Shown here: piece by piece, positions 8,469 through 17,108 of the stretch | Position numbering within the stretch: the first letter of the stretch is position 1 | Layout: each line of letters opens with the position of its first letter | Assembly (NCBI GenBank): GCA_030681555.1 | Contig: JAUXRW010000079.1 | Coordinates: 1-38,874 of the forward strand | Reading direction: 5' to 3' | Origin: Acidimicrobiales bacterium | GTDB lineage: Bacteria > Actinomycetota > Acidimicrobiia > Acidimicrobiales > VFJN01 | Length of the DNA: 38,874 bases | The notes under the pieces: model-generated | The model's input: the letters and a program-made list of their open reading frames with translations, nothing else | Databases searched by the model: none | What the model was told of the DNA's origin: nothing | Program-made: the position numbers and the translations under genes

Positions 8469-9386
8469 ATGGACGTCCGCACCCTCGCCACCGGCCTGCA
8501 GTTCCCGGAAGGTCCCGTCGCCCTCGCCGACGGGAGCGTCCTCGTCGTGGAGATCGCCCGCGGCACGCTCACGAGGGTGCGCGCCGACGGCACCGTCGAG
8601 GTGGTGGCCGAGACCGGGGGTGGCCCGAACGGGGCGGCGATCGGACCCGATGGGGCGGTCTACCTCTGCAACAACGGCGGCTGCTTCGACTGGCTCGACT
8701 ACGGCGGGCTGACGGTGCCGGGCCCGGTGCCCGAGGGCTGGACGGGCGGGTCCATCCAGCGGGTCGATCTCGACACCGGTGCGGTGACCACTCTCTACAC
8801 GGAGTCGTCGGGCCGTCCGCTGCGGGCCCCCAACGACCTCGTGTTCGATGCCCACGGGGGCTTCTGGTTCAGCGATCACGGCGTCCGCCTCGAGCGCACC
8901 AGCGACCGCACGGGGCTCCACTACGCCCTGCCCGACGGGTCGTCGTGCGAGGAGGTCGTGTTCCCTCTCGACGCCCCGAACGGCATCGGCCTGTCGCCTG
9001 CCGGGGACCTGCTCTACGCCGCCGAGAGCCACACGGGCCGCGTGTACTCCTGGCCGGTCGAGGCACCCGGGCGCGTGCAGGCGGTCACCCCGGTCGGCCA
9101 CGGTGGGCACGCGCTCGCCGGGCTCCCCGGGATGCAGCTGCTCGACAGCCTCGCCGTCGACGGAGAGGGCTGGGTCTGCGTCGGCACGCTCGTGAACGGT
9201 GGCATCACCGCCATCTCGCCCGACGGCTCGACGGTCGAGCACATCCCGCTGCCCGACCCGCTCGTCACGAACATCTGCTTTGGCGGCGACGACCTGCGCA
9301 CCGCCTACGTCACGCTCTCCGGGACCGGTCAGCTCGTGTCGTTGCCCTGGTCCCGGCCCGGTCTGGCGCTCGCCCACACCCGCTGA
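8469..9386 (+). CDS. SMP-30/gluconolactonase/LRE family protein
   Basis: A 305-residue six-bladed beta-propeller protein. It has the metal-site residues of the SMP-30 family: Glu14 in FPEGP, Asn in APNDLVFD, Asn in DAPNGIGLS, and Asp in DSLAVDGEGW. Family members are Ca/Zn-dependent lactonases hydrolysing sugar or other lactones; the substrate here cannot be read. There is no signal peptide, so it is probably cytoplasmic. The start ATG has TAGTAA 6 nt upstream, an imperfect -10, and no Shine-Dalgarno. It is followed after 77 bp by the separately promoted rimO. Confidence 0.85.
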   Translation: MDVRTLATGLQFPEGPVALADGSVLVVEIARGTLTRVRADGTVEVVAETGGGPNGAAIGPDGAVYLCNNGGCFDWLDYGGLTVPGPVPEGWTGGSIQRVDLDTGAVTTLYTESSGRPLRAPNDLVFDAHGGFWFSDHGVRLERTSDRTGLHYALPDGSSCEEVVFPLDAPNGIGLSPAGDLLYAAESHTGRVYSWPVEAPGRVQAVTPVGHGGHALAGLPGMQLLDSLAVDGEGWVCVGTLVNGGITAISPDGSTVEHIPLPDPLVTNICFGGDDLRTAYVTLSGTGQLVSLPWSRPGLALAHTR

Positions 9387-9448
9387 GGGAGCCACCCGGA
9401 GGCGAGTATCCGTCGGACGGTGGTTCGGATCGGCCGACCCCCCGCCGG

Positions 9449-9454
9449 TACCCT
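9449..9454 (+). promoter_or_regulatory. -10 hexamer TACCCT, leaderless rimO promoter
   Basis: TACCCT lies 9 nt before ATG 9464. It sits inside a 6-bp inverted repeat, CCCGCC (9441-9446) and GGCGGG (9455-9460). This may be an operator or may be chance in GC-rich DNA. Confidence 0.5.
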
Positions 9455-9463
9455 GGCGGGATC

Positions 9464-10756
9464 ATGGCCGGGCCGCGCACGTTCTACGTCGAGACGCTCG
9501 GCTGCCCGAAGAACCAGGTGGACTCCGACAAGCTGGTGGGCACCCTCCTGGCCGACGGCATGGCGGCGTCCGCCACCGCGGAGGGCGCCGACCTCGTCGT
9601 CGTCAACACGTGCGCCTTCATCGACGATGCCCGCCAGGAGTCGATCGACGTGGTCCTCTCGCTCGCCGACCGCAAGAACGATGGCGCCCGGCTCGTCGTC
9701 ACGGGCTGCATGGCGGAGCGGTACGGCGACGAGCTGGCAGACGCCCTGCCGGAGATCGACGCCGTCGCCGGGTTCGGCGTGCCCGTCACGCTCGGCCGCA
9801 AGCCGGGTGCCGTGTCCCTCCCGAGCTTCGACCTGCTCAACCTCCCCCGCCCGGCGCCCACCGCGCCGTGGGCCTACCTCAAGGTGGCCGAGGGCTGTGA
9901 CAAGGCCTGCGGCTTCTGCGCCATCCCCACGTTCCGCGGGCCGCAGCGCTCGCGGACGACGGCACAGCTGCTCGCCGAGGTCGACGAGCTCGTGGCGGCG
10001 GACGTGCGGGAGATCGTCCTCGTCGCGCAGGACCTGGCGAGCTACGGGCGGGACCAGGGCGTGGGCGAGCGGGCCCTCGTCCCGCTGGTCGGCCAGGTGG
10101 CGGCCCGGGTGGAACGCGTCCGCCTGCTGTACCTCTATCCGTCCGACCTCACAGCCGGGCTGATCGATGCCATCTGCGCGACGGGCGTGCCGTACTTCGA
10201 CCTCTCCCTGCAGCACGTGGCGGCGCCGCTGCTGCGCCGGATGCGGCGCTGGGGTGACGGCGACCGCTTCCTCGACCGCATCGGCGCCATCCGGGCTCAG
10301 GCGCCCGAGGCCGCCTTCCGGTCCAACTTCATCGTCGGCTACCCCGGCGAGACGGAGGAGCACCACGACCAGCTCCTGGCCTTCGTCCGCGACGCCGAGC
10401 TCGACTGGTGCGGCTTCTTCGCCTACTCCGCCGAGCAAGGCACCTACGCCGCCGACCTCGACGGCGAGGTGCGGCCCGAGCTGATGGCCGAGCGCCTCGG
10501 CGAGCTCCGCTCGCTGCAGGACGAGATCACGGCCCGGCGCCGGGACGAGCTCGTCGGCGAGCTCGTGGACGTGCTCGTCGACGCACCGGGCGTCGCCCGC
10601 AGCCATCGCGAAGCGCCCGAGATCGACGGGATCATCACGGTGCCGGAGTCCCTGGCGGTCGGCAGCATCGTGCCGGTGCGCATCACCGGCGCCGCCGGCC
10701 CCGACTGCGAGGCCGAGCCGCTCGTGGTTGCACCCTCCCGGGCCGGGAGCGGCTAG
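9464..10756 (+). CDS. rimO: Ribosomal protein uS12 methylthiotransferase
   Basis: A radical-SAM enzyme that beta-methylthiolates the conserved Asp of ribosomal protein S12. The 430-residue protein has the UPF0004 domain with Cys14 (LGCPKNQVD), Cys50 and Cys82 for the auxiliary cluster. The radical-SAM motif is C145-x3-C149-x2-C152 (EGCDKACGFC), and a C-terminal TRAM-like domain follows. LGCPKNQVDS and the CDKACGFC context distinguish RimO from MiaB, which is also present at 14260. The open frame extends much further upstream, but ATG 9464 begins the family sequence and has a -10 hexamer at the right distance. pgsA follows after 2 bp. Confidence 0.94.
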   Translation: MAGPRTFYVETLGCPKNQVDSDKLVGTLLADGMAASATAEGADLVVVNTCAFIDDARQESIDVVLSLADRKNDGARLVVTGCMAERYGDELADALPEIDAVAGFGVPVTLGRKPGAVSLPSFDLLNLPRPAPTAPWAYLKVAEGCDKACGFCAIPTFRGPQRSRTTAQLLAEVDELVAADVREIVLVAQDLASYGRDQGVGERALVPLVGQVAARVERVRLLYLYPSDLTAGLIDAICATGVPYFDLSLQHVAAPLLRRMRRWGDGDRFLDRIGAIRAQAPEAAFRSNFIVGYPGETEEHHDQLLAFVRDAELDWCGFFAYSAEQGTYAADLDGEVRPELMAERLGELRSLQDEITARRRDELVGELVDVLVDAPGVARSHREAPEIDGIITVPESLAVGSIVPVRITGAAGPDCEAEPLVVAPSRAGSG

Positions 10757-10758
10757 CC

Positions 10759-11322
10759 GTGGCCGCGCAGTTCGGCCCGTCGGCGCTGGCCACCCCGGCC
10801 AACCTCGTCACCATCGGGCGGCTGGTCCTCACGCTCCCGCTGCTCGTCATCGTCCTGGGCGCCGGGCCCTCCTGGCCGGGCTTCGTGATCTGGCTCGCGC
10901 TGGCGCTCACCGACGGGGTGGACGGCCACATCGCACGGCGGCACGGCACGACGAGGTCCGGCGCCTTCCTCGACCCCCTGGCGGACAAGGTCCTCGTCCT
11001 CGGGATGCTCATGGCCTTCGTCGCGGAGGGCACGTTCTGGTGGCTGCCGGTCGCCGTCATCACGCTGCGCGAGCTGGCCATCCAGGGGTTCCGGTCGTTC
11101 TGGGCCCGGCGGGGGCTCGCCGTGCCGGCCACGCGGCTGGCCAAGGCGAAGACCGTGGTGCAGCAGGTGGCCGTGGGCCTGGCGCTGATCCCGCCGGCCG
11201 GCGAGGACGCCACGTGGATGGCCAACGTGGTGCTGTGGGCAGCGGTCGGGCTGACCGTGGTCACCGGCGTGCAGTACGTGGTCGCCGGCAGCCGTTCGGC
11301 CACGAGCGCCGGGAGCCGCTGA
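10759..11322 (+). CDS. pgsA: CDP-alcohol phosphatidyltransferase, probable PG-phosphate synthase
   Basis: A 187-residue integral membrane enzyme that probably makes phosphatidylglycerophosphate from CDP-diacylglycerol and glycerol-3-phosphate. The CDP-alcohol motif is visible as D52-x2-D55-G56-x2-A59-R60-x7-G68-x3-D72-x3-D76. The usual spacing after Ala-Arg is eight residues; here it is seven. About five membrane helices are predictable from hydrophobic runs. The GTG start lies 2 bp after the rimO stop, and cinA begins 4 bp after its TGA. The rimO-pgsA-cinA-recA order supports the pgsA call, although other CDP-alcohol transferases share the motif. Confidence 0.87.
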   Translation: MAAQFGPSALATPANLVTIGRLVLTLPLLVIVLGAGPSWPGFVIWLALALTDGVDGHIARRHGTTRSGAFLDPLADKVLVLGMLMAFVAEGTFWWLPVAVITLRELAIQGFRSFWARRGLAVPATRLAKAKTVVQQVAVGLALIPPAGEDATWMANVVLWAAVGLTVVTGVQYVVAGSRSATSAGSR

Positions 11323-11326
11323 CCCC

Positions 11327-12568
11327 GTGCGGTGCGAGGTCGTGGCGATCGGCACCGAGCTGCTGCTGGGCCAGATCGTCGACACCAACTCCTCGTGGAT
11401 CGGCGAGCAGCTGGCCGCCCACGGGATCGACCACCTGCGCCAGACGAAGGTCGGCGACAACCAGGACCGCATCGTCGCGGTACTGCGGGAGGCCCTCGAG
11501 CGGGCCGACGCCGTGATCGTCTGCGGGGGCCTCGGCCCGACGCAGGACGACATCACCCGGGAGGCCATCGCCGTCGTGATGGGCGTGGAGCTCGTCCGCC
11601 ACGACCACGTGGCGGACGTCATCCGGGAGCTGTTCGCCTCCCGCGGCCGCGCCATGCCGGAGAACAACCTGCGCCAGGCCGACGTTCCGGCCGGGGCCAC
11701 ACCGATCGAGCAGCGGACCGGCACGGCCCCGGGGCTGATCTGCCCCGTCGGCCCGGACGGCCGGCAGGTCGTGTACGCCGTCCCCGGCGTCCCCTACGAG
11801 ATGCGGGAGATGCTCGAGCGGGCGGTGTTGCCCGACCTGGCCCGGCGGGCGGGTGTCGCCGTCGCCATCGTGAGCCGCACCCTCCGCACCTGGGGAGCGA
11901 GCGAGTCGCGCGTGGCCGAGCTGCTCGACCCCCGCATCACGGCGCTCGACGGACCCGGCAACCCCACGATCGCCTTCCTGGCCAGCGGCATCGAGGGGAT
12001 CAAGGTGCGGGTCACCGCGCGAGCCCCCACCGAGCAGGCCGCACAGGAGCTCCTCGATGCCGAGGAGGCCGAGGTGCGGGCGATCCTCGGAGACCTCGTC
12101 TTCTCCGGCGCCGACGAGACCATGGAGGCGGCGGTCGGGGGGCTGCTGACCGCCCGGGGCCAGACCCTCGCGGTGGCGGAGTCGCTCTCCGGGGGCCTCG
12201 TGGCGTCCCGGATCGTCGCCGTGCCCGGGGCCAGTGCGTGGTTCCGCGGTGGCGTCGTCGCCTACGCCAGCGACGTGAAGGCGGCGGTGCTCGGCGTGCC
12301 GCCCGGGCCCGTGGTGTCCGAGGCTGCAGCACGGGCGATGGCCGACGGCGTCCGCCGGGTGCTCGGCGCGGACGTCGGCCTGTCGACGACCGGCGTCGCC
12401 GGCCCGACGGACCAGGACGGCGAGCCGCCGGGCACGGTGTGGCTCGGCCTCGCGCTGGGCGACGCCGTCGACGCCGTCCGCATCCAGCTTCCGGGCGACC
12501 GCGACCGCGTGCGGCAGCTCAGCGTGATCTCGGCCATGGACCGCCTCCGCCGCCGCCTGCTCGACTGA
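11327..12568 (+). CDS. cinA: CinA family protein (nicotinamide-nucleotide amidase type)
   Basis: A 413-residue two-domain protein. Residues 1-~170 form the molybdopterin-binding-like domain, with [16 protein letters not shown] at the start and [10 protein letters not shown]. The C-terminal domain (about 255-413) is the PncC-type NMN deamidase, with the active-site region AESLSGG, where many relatives have AESCTGG, and STTGVAGP. Family members recycle pyridine nucleotides or hydrolyse ADP-ribose. The gene starts with GTG 4 bp after pgsA. recA is downstream but has its own promoter, so SOS control probably does not cover cinA. Confidence 0.92.
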   Translation: MRCEVVAIGTELLLGQIVDTNSSWIGEQLAAHGIDHLRQTKVGDNQDRIVAVLREALERADAVIVCGGLGPTQDDITREAIAVVMGVELVRHDHVADVIRELFASRGRAMPENNLRQADVPAGATPIEQRTGTAPGLICPVGPDGRQVVYAVPGVPYEMREMLERAVLPDLARRAGVAVAIVSRTLRTWGASESRVAELLDPRITALDGPGNPTIAFLASGIEGIKVRVTARAPTEQAAQELLDAEEAEVRAILGDLVFSGADETMEAAVGGLLTARGQTLAVAESLSGGLVASRIVAVPGASAWFRGGVVAYASDVKAAVLGVPPGPVVSEAAARAMADGVRRVLGADVGLSTTGVAGPTDQDGEPPGTVWLGLALGDAVDAVRIQLPGDRDRVRQLSVISAMDRLRRRLLD

Positions 12569-12582
12569 CTCGCAGGGGATCC

Positions 12583-12611
12583 TTGATCGAACGGTTGTTC
12601 GTAGTTACAGT
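12583..12611 (+). promoter_or_regulatory. recA promoter: -35 TTGATC, -10 TACAGT
   Basis: TTGATC (12583-12588) and TACAGT (12606-12611) are separated by exactly 17 bp. Transcription should start near 12618, giving a leader of about 100 nt before the GTG at 12720. The LexA box lies almost wholly within the spacer. Confidence 0.75.
12587..12602 (+). promoter_or_regulatory. SOS (LexA) box of recA
   Basis: TCGAACGGTTGTTCGT matches the actinobacterial LexA site TCGAAC-N4-GTTCGA at all but the last position. It sits between the recA -35 and -10, so bound LexA would exclude RNA polymerase. Confidence 0.82.
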
Positions 12612-12719
12612 CGTGTCGTTCGCCCGGCGTTGTCACACCCCATCCGTAGGGTCGGCGACGTCACCTCGCTGCGGTCTCCGGGGCCCAGCCATCGAGCCAC
12701 CATCGAAAGGACGCCCACT

Positions 12720-13796
12720 GTGGAGCGCGACAGCAACCGTGAGAAGGCCCTCGACCTTGCCCTCGTCGGCATCGAGAAGCAGTTCGGCAAGGGCTCGGTC
12801 ATGAAGATGGGCGACAAGACGAACATGGCCATCGGCACCGTGCCCACCGGCGCCCTGGCCCTCGACCTCGCCCTCGGGATCGGCGGCCTGCCGCGCGGTC
12901 GGGTGGTGGAGATCTTCGGCCCGGAGTCCTCCGGCAAGTCGACGCTCGCCATGCACGTGGTGGCCGAGGCCCAGCGCACCGGCGGCATCTGCGCCTACGT
13001 CGATGCGGAGCACGCCATGGACCCGATCTACGCCCGGGCCATCGGCGTCGACGTCGACGAGCTGCTGATCTCCCAGCCCGACACGGGCGAGCAGGCGCTC
13101 GAGATCACCGACATGCTCGTCCGCTCCGGCGCCATCGACGTCGTTGTGATCGACTCCGTGGCCGCGCTCACGCCCCGCGCGGAGATCGAGGGCGACATGG
13201 GCGACACGCACGTCGGCCTCCAGGCTCGCCTGATGTCCCAGGCCCTCCGGAAACTCACGGCCAACCTCAACAAGACCGACACGATCTGCATCTTCATCAA
13301 CCAGCTGCGGGAGAAGATCGGCGTCATGTTCGGCTCGCCGGAGACCACCCCCGGCGGCCGGGCGCTGAAGTTCTACAGCTCGGTCCGCCTCGACATCCGC
13401 CGGATCGAGTCGATCAAGGACGGCGTCGAGGTGGTGGGCAACCGGACGCGGGTGAAGGTCGTGAAGAACAAGGTCGCTCCGCCCTTCCGGCAGGCCGAGT
13501 TCGACATCATGTACGGCCAGGGCATCAGCCGTGAGGGCGGCGTGCTCGACATCGCGGTCGACAACGACATCGTGAAGAAGTCCGGGGCTTGGTACACCTA
13601 CGAAGGTGAGCAGCTCGGTCAGGGCCGGGAGAACGCCAAGCAGTTCCTCCACGACAACCCGGAGATCATGATCGAGATCTCGGAGCGCATCCGGCTGCAG
13701 ATGGGCATCGGCGACCCGGGGGAGATCGCCGAGGCCGAGGGTGCGGCCGGCGATGCGGTGACCGATCCGGACGACGCCCCGATCAGCCTGGACTGA
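12720..13796 (+). CDS. recA: Recombinase RecA
   Basis: RecA forms ATP-dependent filaments on single-stranded DNA, drives strand exchange and activates LexA self-cleavage. The 358-residue protein has Walker [10 protein letters not shown] at 67-75, a Walker-B-region strand at [10 protein letters not shown], the L2/Q-loop part [19 protein letters not shown], and an acidic C-terminus. The frame is open upstream, but GTG 12720 begins the conserved N-terminus and has AAAGGA (12706-12711) 8 nt upstream. It is expressed from an SOS promoter. No recX follows; the next 463 bp have no convincing gene. Confidence 0.97.
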   Translation: MERDSNREKALDLALVGIEKQFGKGSVMKMGDKTNMAIGTVPTGALALDLALGIGGLPRGRVVEIFGPESSGKSTLAMHVVAEAQRTGGICAYVDAEHAMDPIYARAIGVDVDELLISQPDTGEQALEITDMLVRSGAIDVVVIDSVAALTPRAEIEGDMGDTHVGLQARLMSQALRKLTANLNKTDTICIFINQLREKIGVMFGSPETTPGGRALKFYSSVRLDIRRIESIKDGVEVVGNRTRVKVVKNKVAPPFRQAEFDIMYGQGISREGGVLDIAVDNDIVKKSGAWYTYEGEQLGQGRENAKQFLHDNPEIMIEISERIRLQMGIGDPGEIAEAEGAAGDAVTDPDDAPISLD

Positions 13797-14039
13797 CCAC
13801 TCGGCCGAACCGGGCCGAACCGGCGAGATCGGCAAGACAAGGATCTCGGGCTGCTCCACCGAGCCACGTCGCAGGCGTCCTCACGGACGGGGCGATGGGT
13901 GGGTGATGGAGCAACTCAAGGTCTCGACGATGTCGAACCACGAACTCGGTGGCGGGAGCCATGACGGGGGACCTCCGCCAGCACGGCGCGGTGGAGGTCC
14001 AGGTCGTGGGGCCGGTGCACCTACCAGGCGATCACAACG

Positions 14040-14249
14040 GTGGCGATCGCTCCGCAGCTACGCGTGACCGGCGGGATCGACCGCATGTGCGCCCCGTCGT
14101 TCGCCGACCTCGAGATCGACGGGGAACGGCGCACGGCGCTGCGCCTCGTGATCGAGGGTCGCCACCATCGAGCGCCGAGCGCATCCGCCCCGGCGCCACC
14201 GGTGCTGACCGACCTGTCCGACGTCGGTGTCACGGGGAGCAGCCTCTAG
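14040..14249 (+). CDS. Doubtful small ORF or gene remnant
   Basis: A 69-codon GTG-started frame. Its first ~35 residues have the look of folded protein (VTGGIDRMCAPSFADLEIDG, then TALRLVIEG). The end is low-complexity Ala/Pro. Just upstream, in a different frame, GAVEVQVVGPVHL also looks protein-like, as if one frameshift separated two parts of an older gene. No Shine-Dalgarno or -10 is seen. Its TAG stop overlaps the miaB -10 hexamer. I recognise no family and it does not resemble RecX. It may be spurious. Confidence 0.25.
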   Translation: MAIAPQLRVTGGIDRMCAPSFADLEIDGERRTALRLVIEGRHHRAPSASAPAPPVLTDLSDVGVTGSSL

Positions 14250-14252
14250 CCT
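14247..14252 (+). promoter_or_regulatory. -10 hexamer TAGCCT, leaderless miaB promoter
   Basis: TAGCCT lies 7 nt before GTG 14260. It decides the miaB start, because the in-frame GTG at 14227 lies upstream of it. Confidence 0.55.
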
Positions 14253-14259
14253 CTCCTGC

Positions 14260-15681
14260 GTGACTGAGCCCCGCCGCTTCTTCGTCCGCACCTTCGGGTG
14301 CCAGATGAACGAGTACGACTCCGAGCGGATCGCCGGGTTGCTCGAGGCCGACGGGTTGGTGGCCACCGATGAGGCGGGCGACGCCGACGTCGTCGTCCTC
14401 AACACCTGCTGCATCCGGGAGAACGCCGACAACAAGCTCTACGGCACGCTGGGGCACCTCAAGTCGGAGAAGGAGCGCCGCCCCGACCTCCAGATCATGG
14501 TGGCCGGCTGCCTGGCCCAGAAGGACCGTGAGGTCGTGCTCGAGCGGGCCGGCCACGTGGACGTGGTGCTCGGCACGCACAACGTGCACCGGGCGGCCGA
14601 GCTCCTGCAGGAGTCGCGAGCGGACGGGCGCTCGATCGTAGAGATCCTCGAGGAGACGGTGATCGACGACCACGACCGCTTCCCGTCGGCCCTGCCACTG
14701 CGCCGCGAGGTGCCGTGGGCGGCGTGGGCAACGATCCAGATCGGGTGCGACAACGCCTGTGCCTTCTGCATCGTGCCGGCCGTGCGAGGCCGTGAGATCA
14801 GCCGGCCCGTCGCCGACATCGTCCGCGAGGTGGCGGCGGCGGCCCGAGACGGCGTCACGGAGGTCACGCTGCTGGGTCAGAACGTCAACAGCTACGGCCG
14901 CGACCTCACCCTGGCGGCGCGCCACGCCGGCGAGCCCACCCGGGTCCGGCCCCTGTTCGCCGAGCTGCTGCGCGACGTCGGCGCCGTCGACGGGATCCGG
15001 CGGGTGCGCTTCACAAGCCCGCACCCCAAGGACATCCGGCCCGAGACGATAGCGGCGATGGCCGAGGCGCCCGAGGTCTGCGAGCACCTGCACCTCCCGC
15101 TCCAGTCGGGCAGCGACCGGATCCTCGCCGCCATGCACCGCGGCTACACAGCCGAGCGCTACCTCGAGCGCCTCGCCGCCGCGCGGGCGGCCATCGACGA
15201 CCTGGCCGTCACCACCGACATCATCATCGGATTCCCCGGCGAGACCGAGGACGACGTCGAGCGCACCCTCGAGGTGGCGGCCGAGGCGGCCTACGACAGC
15301 GCGTACCCCTTCATCTACAGCCCCCGGGCCGGCACGGAGGCTGCCGCCATGGTCGACCAGTTCGTCGACGGCGACGTCGTCGCCGACCGCTTCGAGCGCC
15401 TGAAGGTCGTGCTCGAGCGATCCGCGCTGGCCGCCCACGAGCGGCGGATCGGGCGGGTGGAGGAGGTCCTCGTCGAAGGGCCGTCCCGGAAGGACCCGGC
15501 GGTGCTGACGGGACGCACCCGGCAGAACAAGCTCCTGCACTTCACGGCCGCCCACCTCCGCCCGGGCAGCTACGCCACCGTGCGGGTCACCGGCGCGGCC
15601 CCGCACCACCTGCGGGGCGAGCTCGTCGACGTGGTGGCGCCCCCGGCGCACAAGACTCGCCTGCCGCTCCTGGTCGGGTGA
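14260..15681 (+). CDS. miaB: tRNA-2-methylthio-N6-dimethylallyladenosine synthase
   Basis: A radical-SAM methylthiotransferase that converts i6A37 to ms2i6A37 in tRNAs reading UNN codons. The 473-residue protein has TFGCQMNEYDSE with Cys14, Cys50 (NTCCIRENA) and Cys84 for the auxiliary cluster. The radical-SAM motif is C163-x3-C167-x2-C170 (IGCDNACAFC), and a TRAM domain lies near the C-terminus. GTG 14260 is chosen over 14227 because the conserved N-terminus starts there and a -10 hexamer precedes it. It works with MiaA, encoded two genes downstream. Its TGA overlaps the next gene by 4 bases (GTGA). Confidence 0.95.
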   Translation: MTEPRRFFVRTFGCQMNEYDSERIAGLLEADGLVATDEAGDADVVVLNTCCIRENADNKLYGTLGHLKSEKERRPDLQIMVAGCLAQKDREVVLERAGHVDVVLGTHNVHRAAELLQESRADGRSIVEILEETVIDDHDRFPSALPLRREVPWAAWATIQIGCDNACAFCIVPAVRGREISRPVADIVREVAAAARDGVTEVTLLGQNVNSYGRDLTLAARHAGEPTRVRPLFAELLRDVGAVDGIRRVRFTSPHPKDIRPETIAAMAEAPEVCEHLHLPLQSGSDRILAAMHRGYTAERYLERLAAARAAIDDLAVTTDIIIGFPGETEDDVERTLEVAAEAAYDSAYPFIYSPRAGTEAAAMVDQFVDGDVVADRFERLKVVLERSALAAHERRIGRVEEVLVEGPSRKDPAVLTGRTRQNKLLHFTAAHLRPGSYATVRVTGAAPHHLRGELVDVVAPPAHKTRLPLLVG

Positions 15682-16187
15682 TCGAGCTCACCGAGGAGCC
15701 GTACGACGGCGGCCTGGCCGAAGGGCTCATCGCCGGCCTGCTCGCCGACCTCGACGAGCGCTACGCGGCGGACCTCGACGGCCTCACCTCGGAGGAGGTG
15801 GCGGCGGACCAGGCCGCGTACCTGGCCGAGGTGCGCGCCGAGGAGGTGCGCCGCCCGGTGGGAATCTTCGTGGTCGCCCACCTTGACGGAAACCCCGTGG
15901 GGTGCGGCGCCGTGCGGGCGCTCGACGCGGCGCGCCGCGTGGGCGAGATCAAGCGGATGTACACGCTCCCGACCGCTCGTCGGCGAGGCGTCAGCCGGGC
16001 GATCCTGCAGCGCCTGGAAGCGGTCGCCCAAGAGCTGGGGTATCGCCACCTGCAACTGGAGACGGGCGTGCAGCAGCCGGAGGCGGTCGCCCTGTACGAG
16101 TCGGCCGGTTGGTACCGCATCGAGCCGTACGGCCACTACCGCGCATCGCCGTGGTCGGTCTGCCTGGCCAAGGAGCTCCCCGGGTGA
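15678..16187 (+). CDS. GNAT-family N-acetyltransferase
   Basis: A 169-residue single-domain GNAT protein. The acetyl-CoA loop is visible as LPTARRRGVSRAILQRLEAVA, preceded by the beta4 strand VGEIKRMYTL. ETGVQQPEAVALYESAGW gives the late alpha4/beta6 part. The substrate cannot be read. GTG 15678 overlaps the miaB stop and its own TGA overlaps the miaA start, both by 4 bases, so it is translated as part of miaB-GNAT-miaA. A tRNA or ribosome link is possible by position only; GNAT proteins often acetylate small molecules or protein N-termini. Confidence 0.85.
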   Translation: MIELTEEPYDGGLAEGLIAGLLADLDERYAADLDGLTSEEVAADQAAYLAEVRAEEVRRPVGIFVVAHLDGNPVGCGAVRALDAARRVGEIKRMYTLPTARRRGVSRAILQRLEAVAQELGYRHLQLETGVQQPEAVALYESAGWYRIEPYGHYRASPWSVCLAKELPG

Positions 16188-17101
16188 GCGGCGTCGGCGG
16201 CGCGCACGCCGTGCTGGTGGGGGCGACGGCGTCGGGCAAGTCCGCGCTGGCGCTCGAGCTGGCCCGGCGCGACGCAGCCTGGGAGCTCGTGTCGGTCGAC
16301 TCGATGCAGCTCTACCGGGGGATGGACATCGGCACGGCAAAGCCGACGCCGGCCGAGCAGGCCGAGGTGCCGCACCACCTCATCGACGTCCTCGATCCGT
16401 GGGAGGACGGCACGGTCGCGCGGTTCCAGCGCGAGGCGCTGACCACGATCGACACCATCGAGGCGCGGGGGCGGCGGGCCCTGCTCGTGGGCGGCACGGC
16501 CCTCTACGTGCAGGCGGTGGTGGACGGCCTCGACATCCCGGGTCGTTACCCCGACGTACGTGAGGAGCTCGAGTCAGAGCCCGACACCGCCGTCCTCCGT
16601 CACCGGTTGGGCACGCTCGACCCGTTGGCCGCCGGCCGCATGGAGCCGGGCAACCGGCGCCGGATCGTGCGCGCCCTCGAGGTCACCCTCGGAAGCGGCC
16701 GGCCGTTCTCCAGCTACGGCCCCGGGCTCGACGTGCACCCCCCGACGCGGTTTCGCATGGTCGGCGTCGCCCGCGCCCCCGACGACACCGCACGGCGCAT
16801 CGAGGCGCGCTACGCGGTCCAGATGGAGGCCGGCTTCCTGGCCGAGGTCCGCCGTCTCATGGCCCACCCGCGCGGCCTGTCCCGGACGGCGCGCCAGGCC
16901 CTCGGGTACAAGGAGCTCATCGACCACCTGGAGGGAGCGTCGACCCTCGAGGAGGCGCTCGACCTGGCGGTGCGCCGCACCCGCCGGTTCGCACGACGGC
17001 AGCGCTCGTGGTTCCGTCGCGACCCGCGCATCCTGTGGCTGGACGTGGCGCCGGGCAGCGTGAACCCTCTCGTTGACGCGCTGGCCGCCGCCGTAGGCTG
17101 A
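16184..17101 (+). CDS. miaA: tRNA dimethylallyltransferase
   Basis: MiaA transfers a dimethylallyl group from DMAPP to N6 of A37, making the substrate of MiaB. The 305-residue protein has the P-loop GATASGKS, VSVDSMQLYRGMDIGTAKPT with the conserved Asp, LVGGTALYVQAV, and the late segments ALGYKEL and RTRRFARRQRSWFRRD that contact tRNA. Length is normal. The GTG start overlaps the GNAT stop by 4 bases. Its TGA (17099-17101) overlaps the last base of the dapF -10 hexamer. Confidence 0.95.
   Translation: MSGVGGAHAVLVGATASGKSALALELARRDAAWELVSVDSMQLYRGMDIGTAKPTPAEQAEVPHHLIDVLDPWEDGTVARFQREALTTIDTIEARGRRALLVGGTALYVQAVVDGLDIPGRYPDVREELESEPDTAVLRHRLGTLDPLAAGRMEPGNRRRIVRALEVTLGSGRPFSSYGPGLDVHPPTRFRMVGVARAPDDTARRIEARYAVQMEAGFLAEVRRLMAHPRGLSRTARQALGYKELIDHLEGASTLEEALDLAVRRTRRFARRQRSWFRRDPRILWLDVAPGSVNPLVDALAAAVG
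17094..17099 (+). promoter_or_regulatory. -10 hexamer TAGGCT, leaderless dapF promoter
   Basis: TAGGCT lies 9 nt before ATG 17109 and overlaps the end of miaA. It could let dapF be expressed independently of the miaB-miaA transcript. Confidence 0.5.
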
Positions 17102-17108
17102 TTCCCGC

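Larger units (their letters stand above)
13797..14259 (+). other. 463-bp recA-miaB gap, mostly without a recognisable gene
   Basis: recX is normally found here in actinobacteria but is not recognisable. The start holds a perfect 10-bp tandem duplication of GGCCGAACCG (13803-13822). Next comes an inverted repeat CGAGATC/GATCTCG (13824-13830 and 13842-13848, 11-nt loop). This could be a weak recA terminator, though no T-run follows. The second half contains a short doubtful ORF described separately. Confidence 0.5.

Noticed and set aside
13803-13823. GGCCGAACCG tandem duplication as an LexA-related operator.
   Set aside because: It contains GAAC but lacks the paired GTTC at the right spacing, and lies after the recA stop.
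13949-14263. A 104-codon frame between recA and miaB.
   Set aside because: It is dominated by Arg/Pro/Asp/His repeats of shadow-frame type; only a short part looks protein-like, and that is covered in the remnant note.
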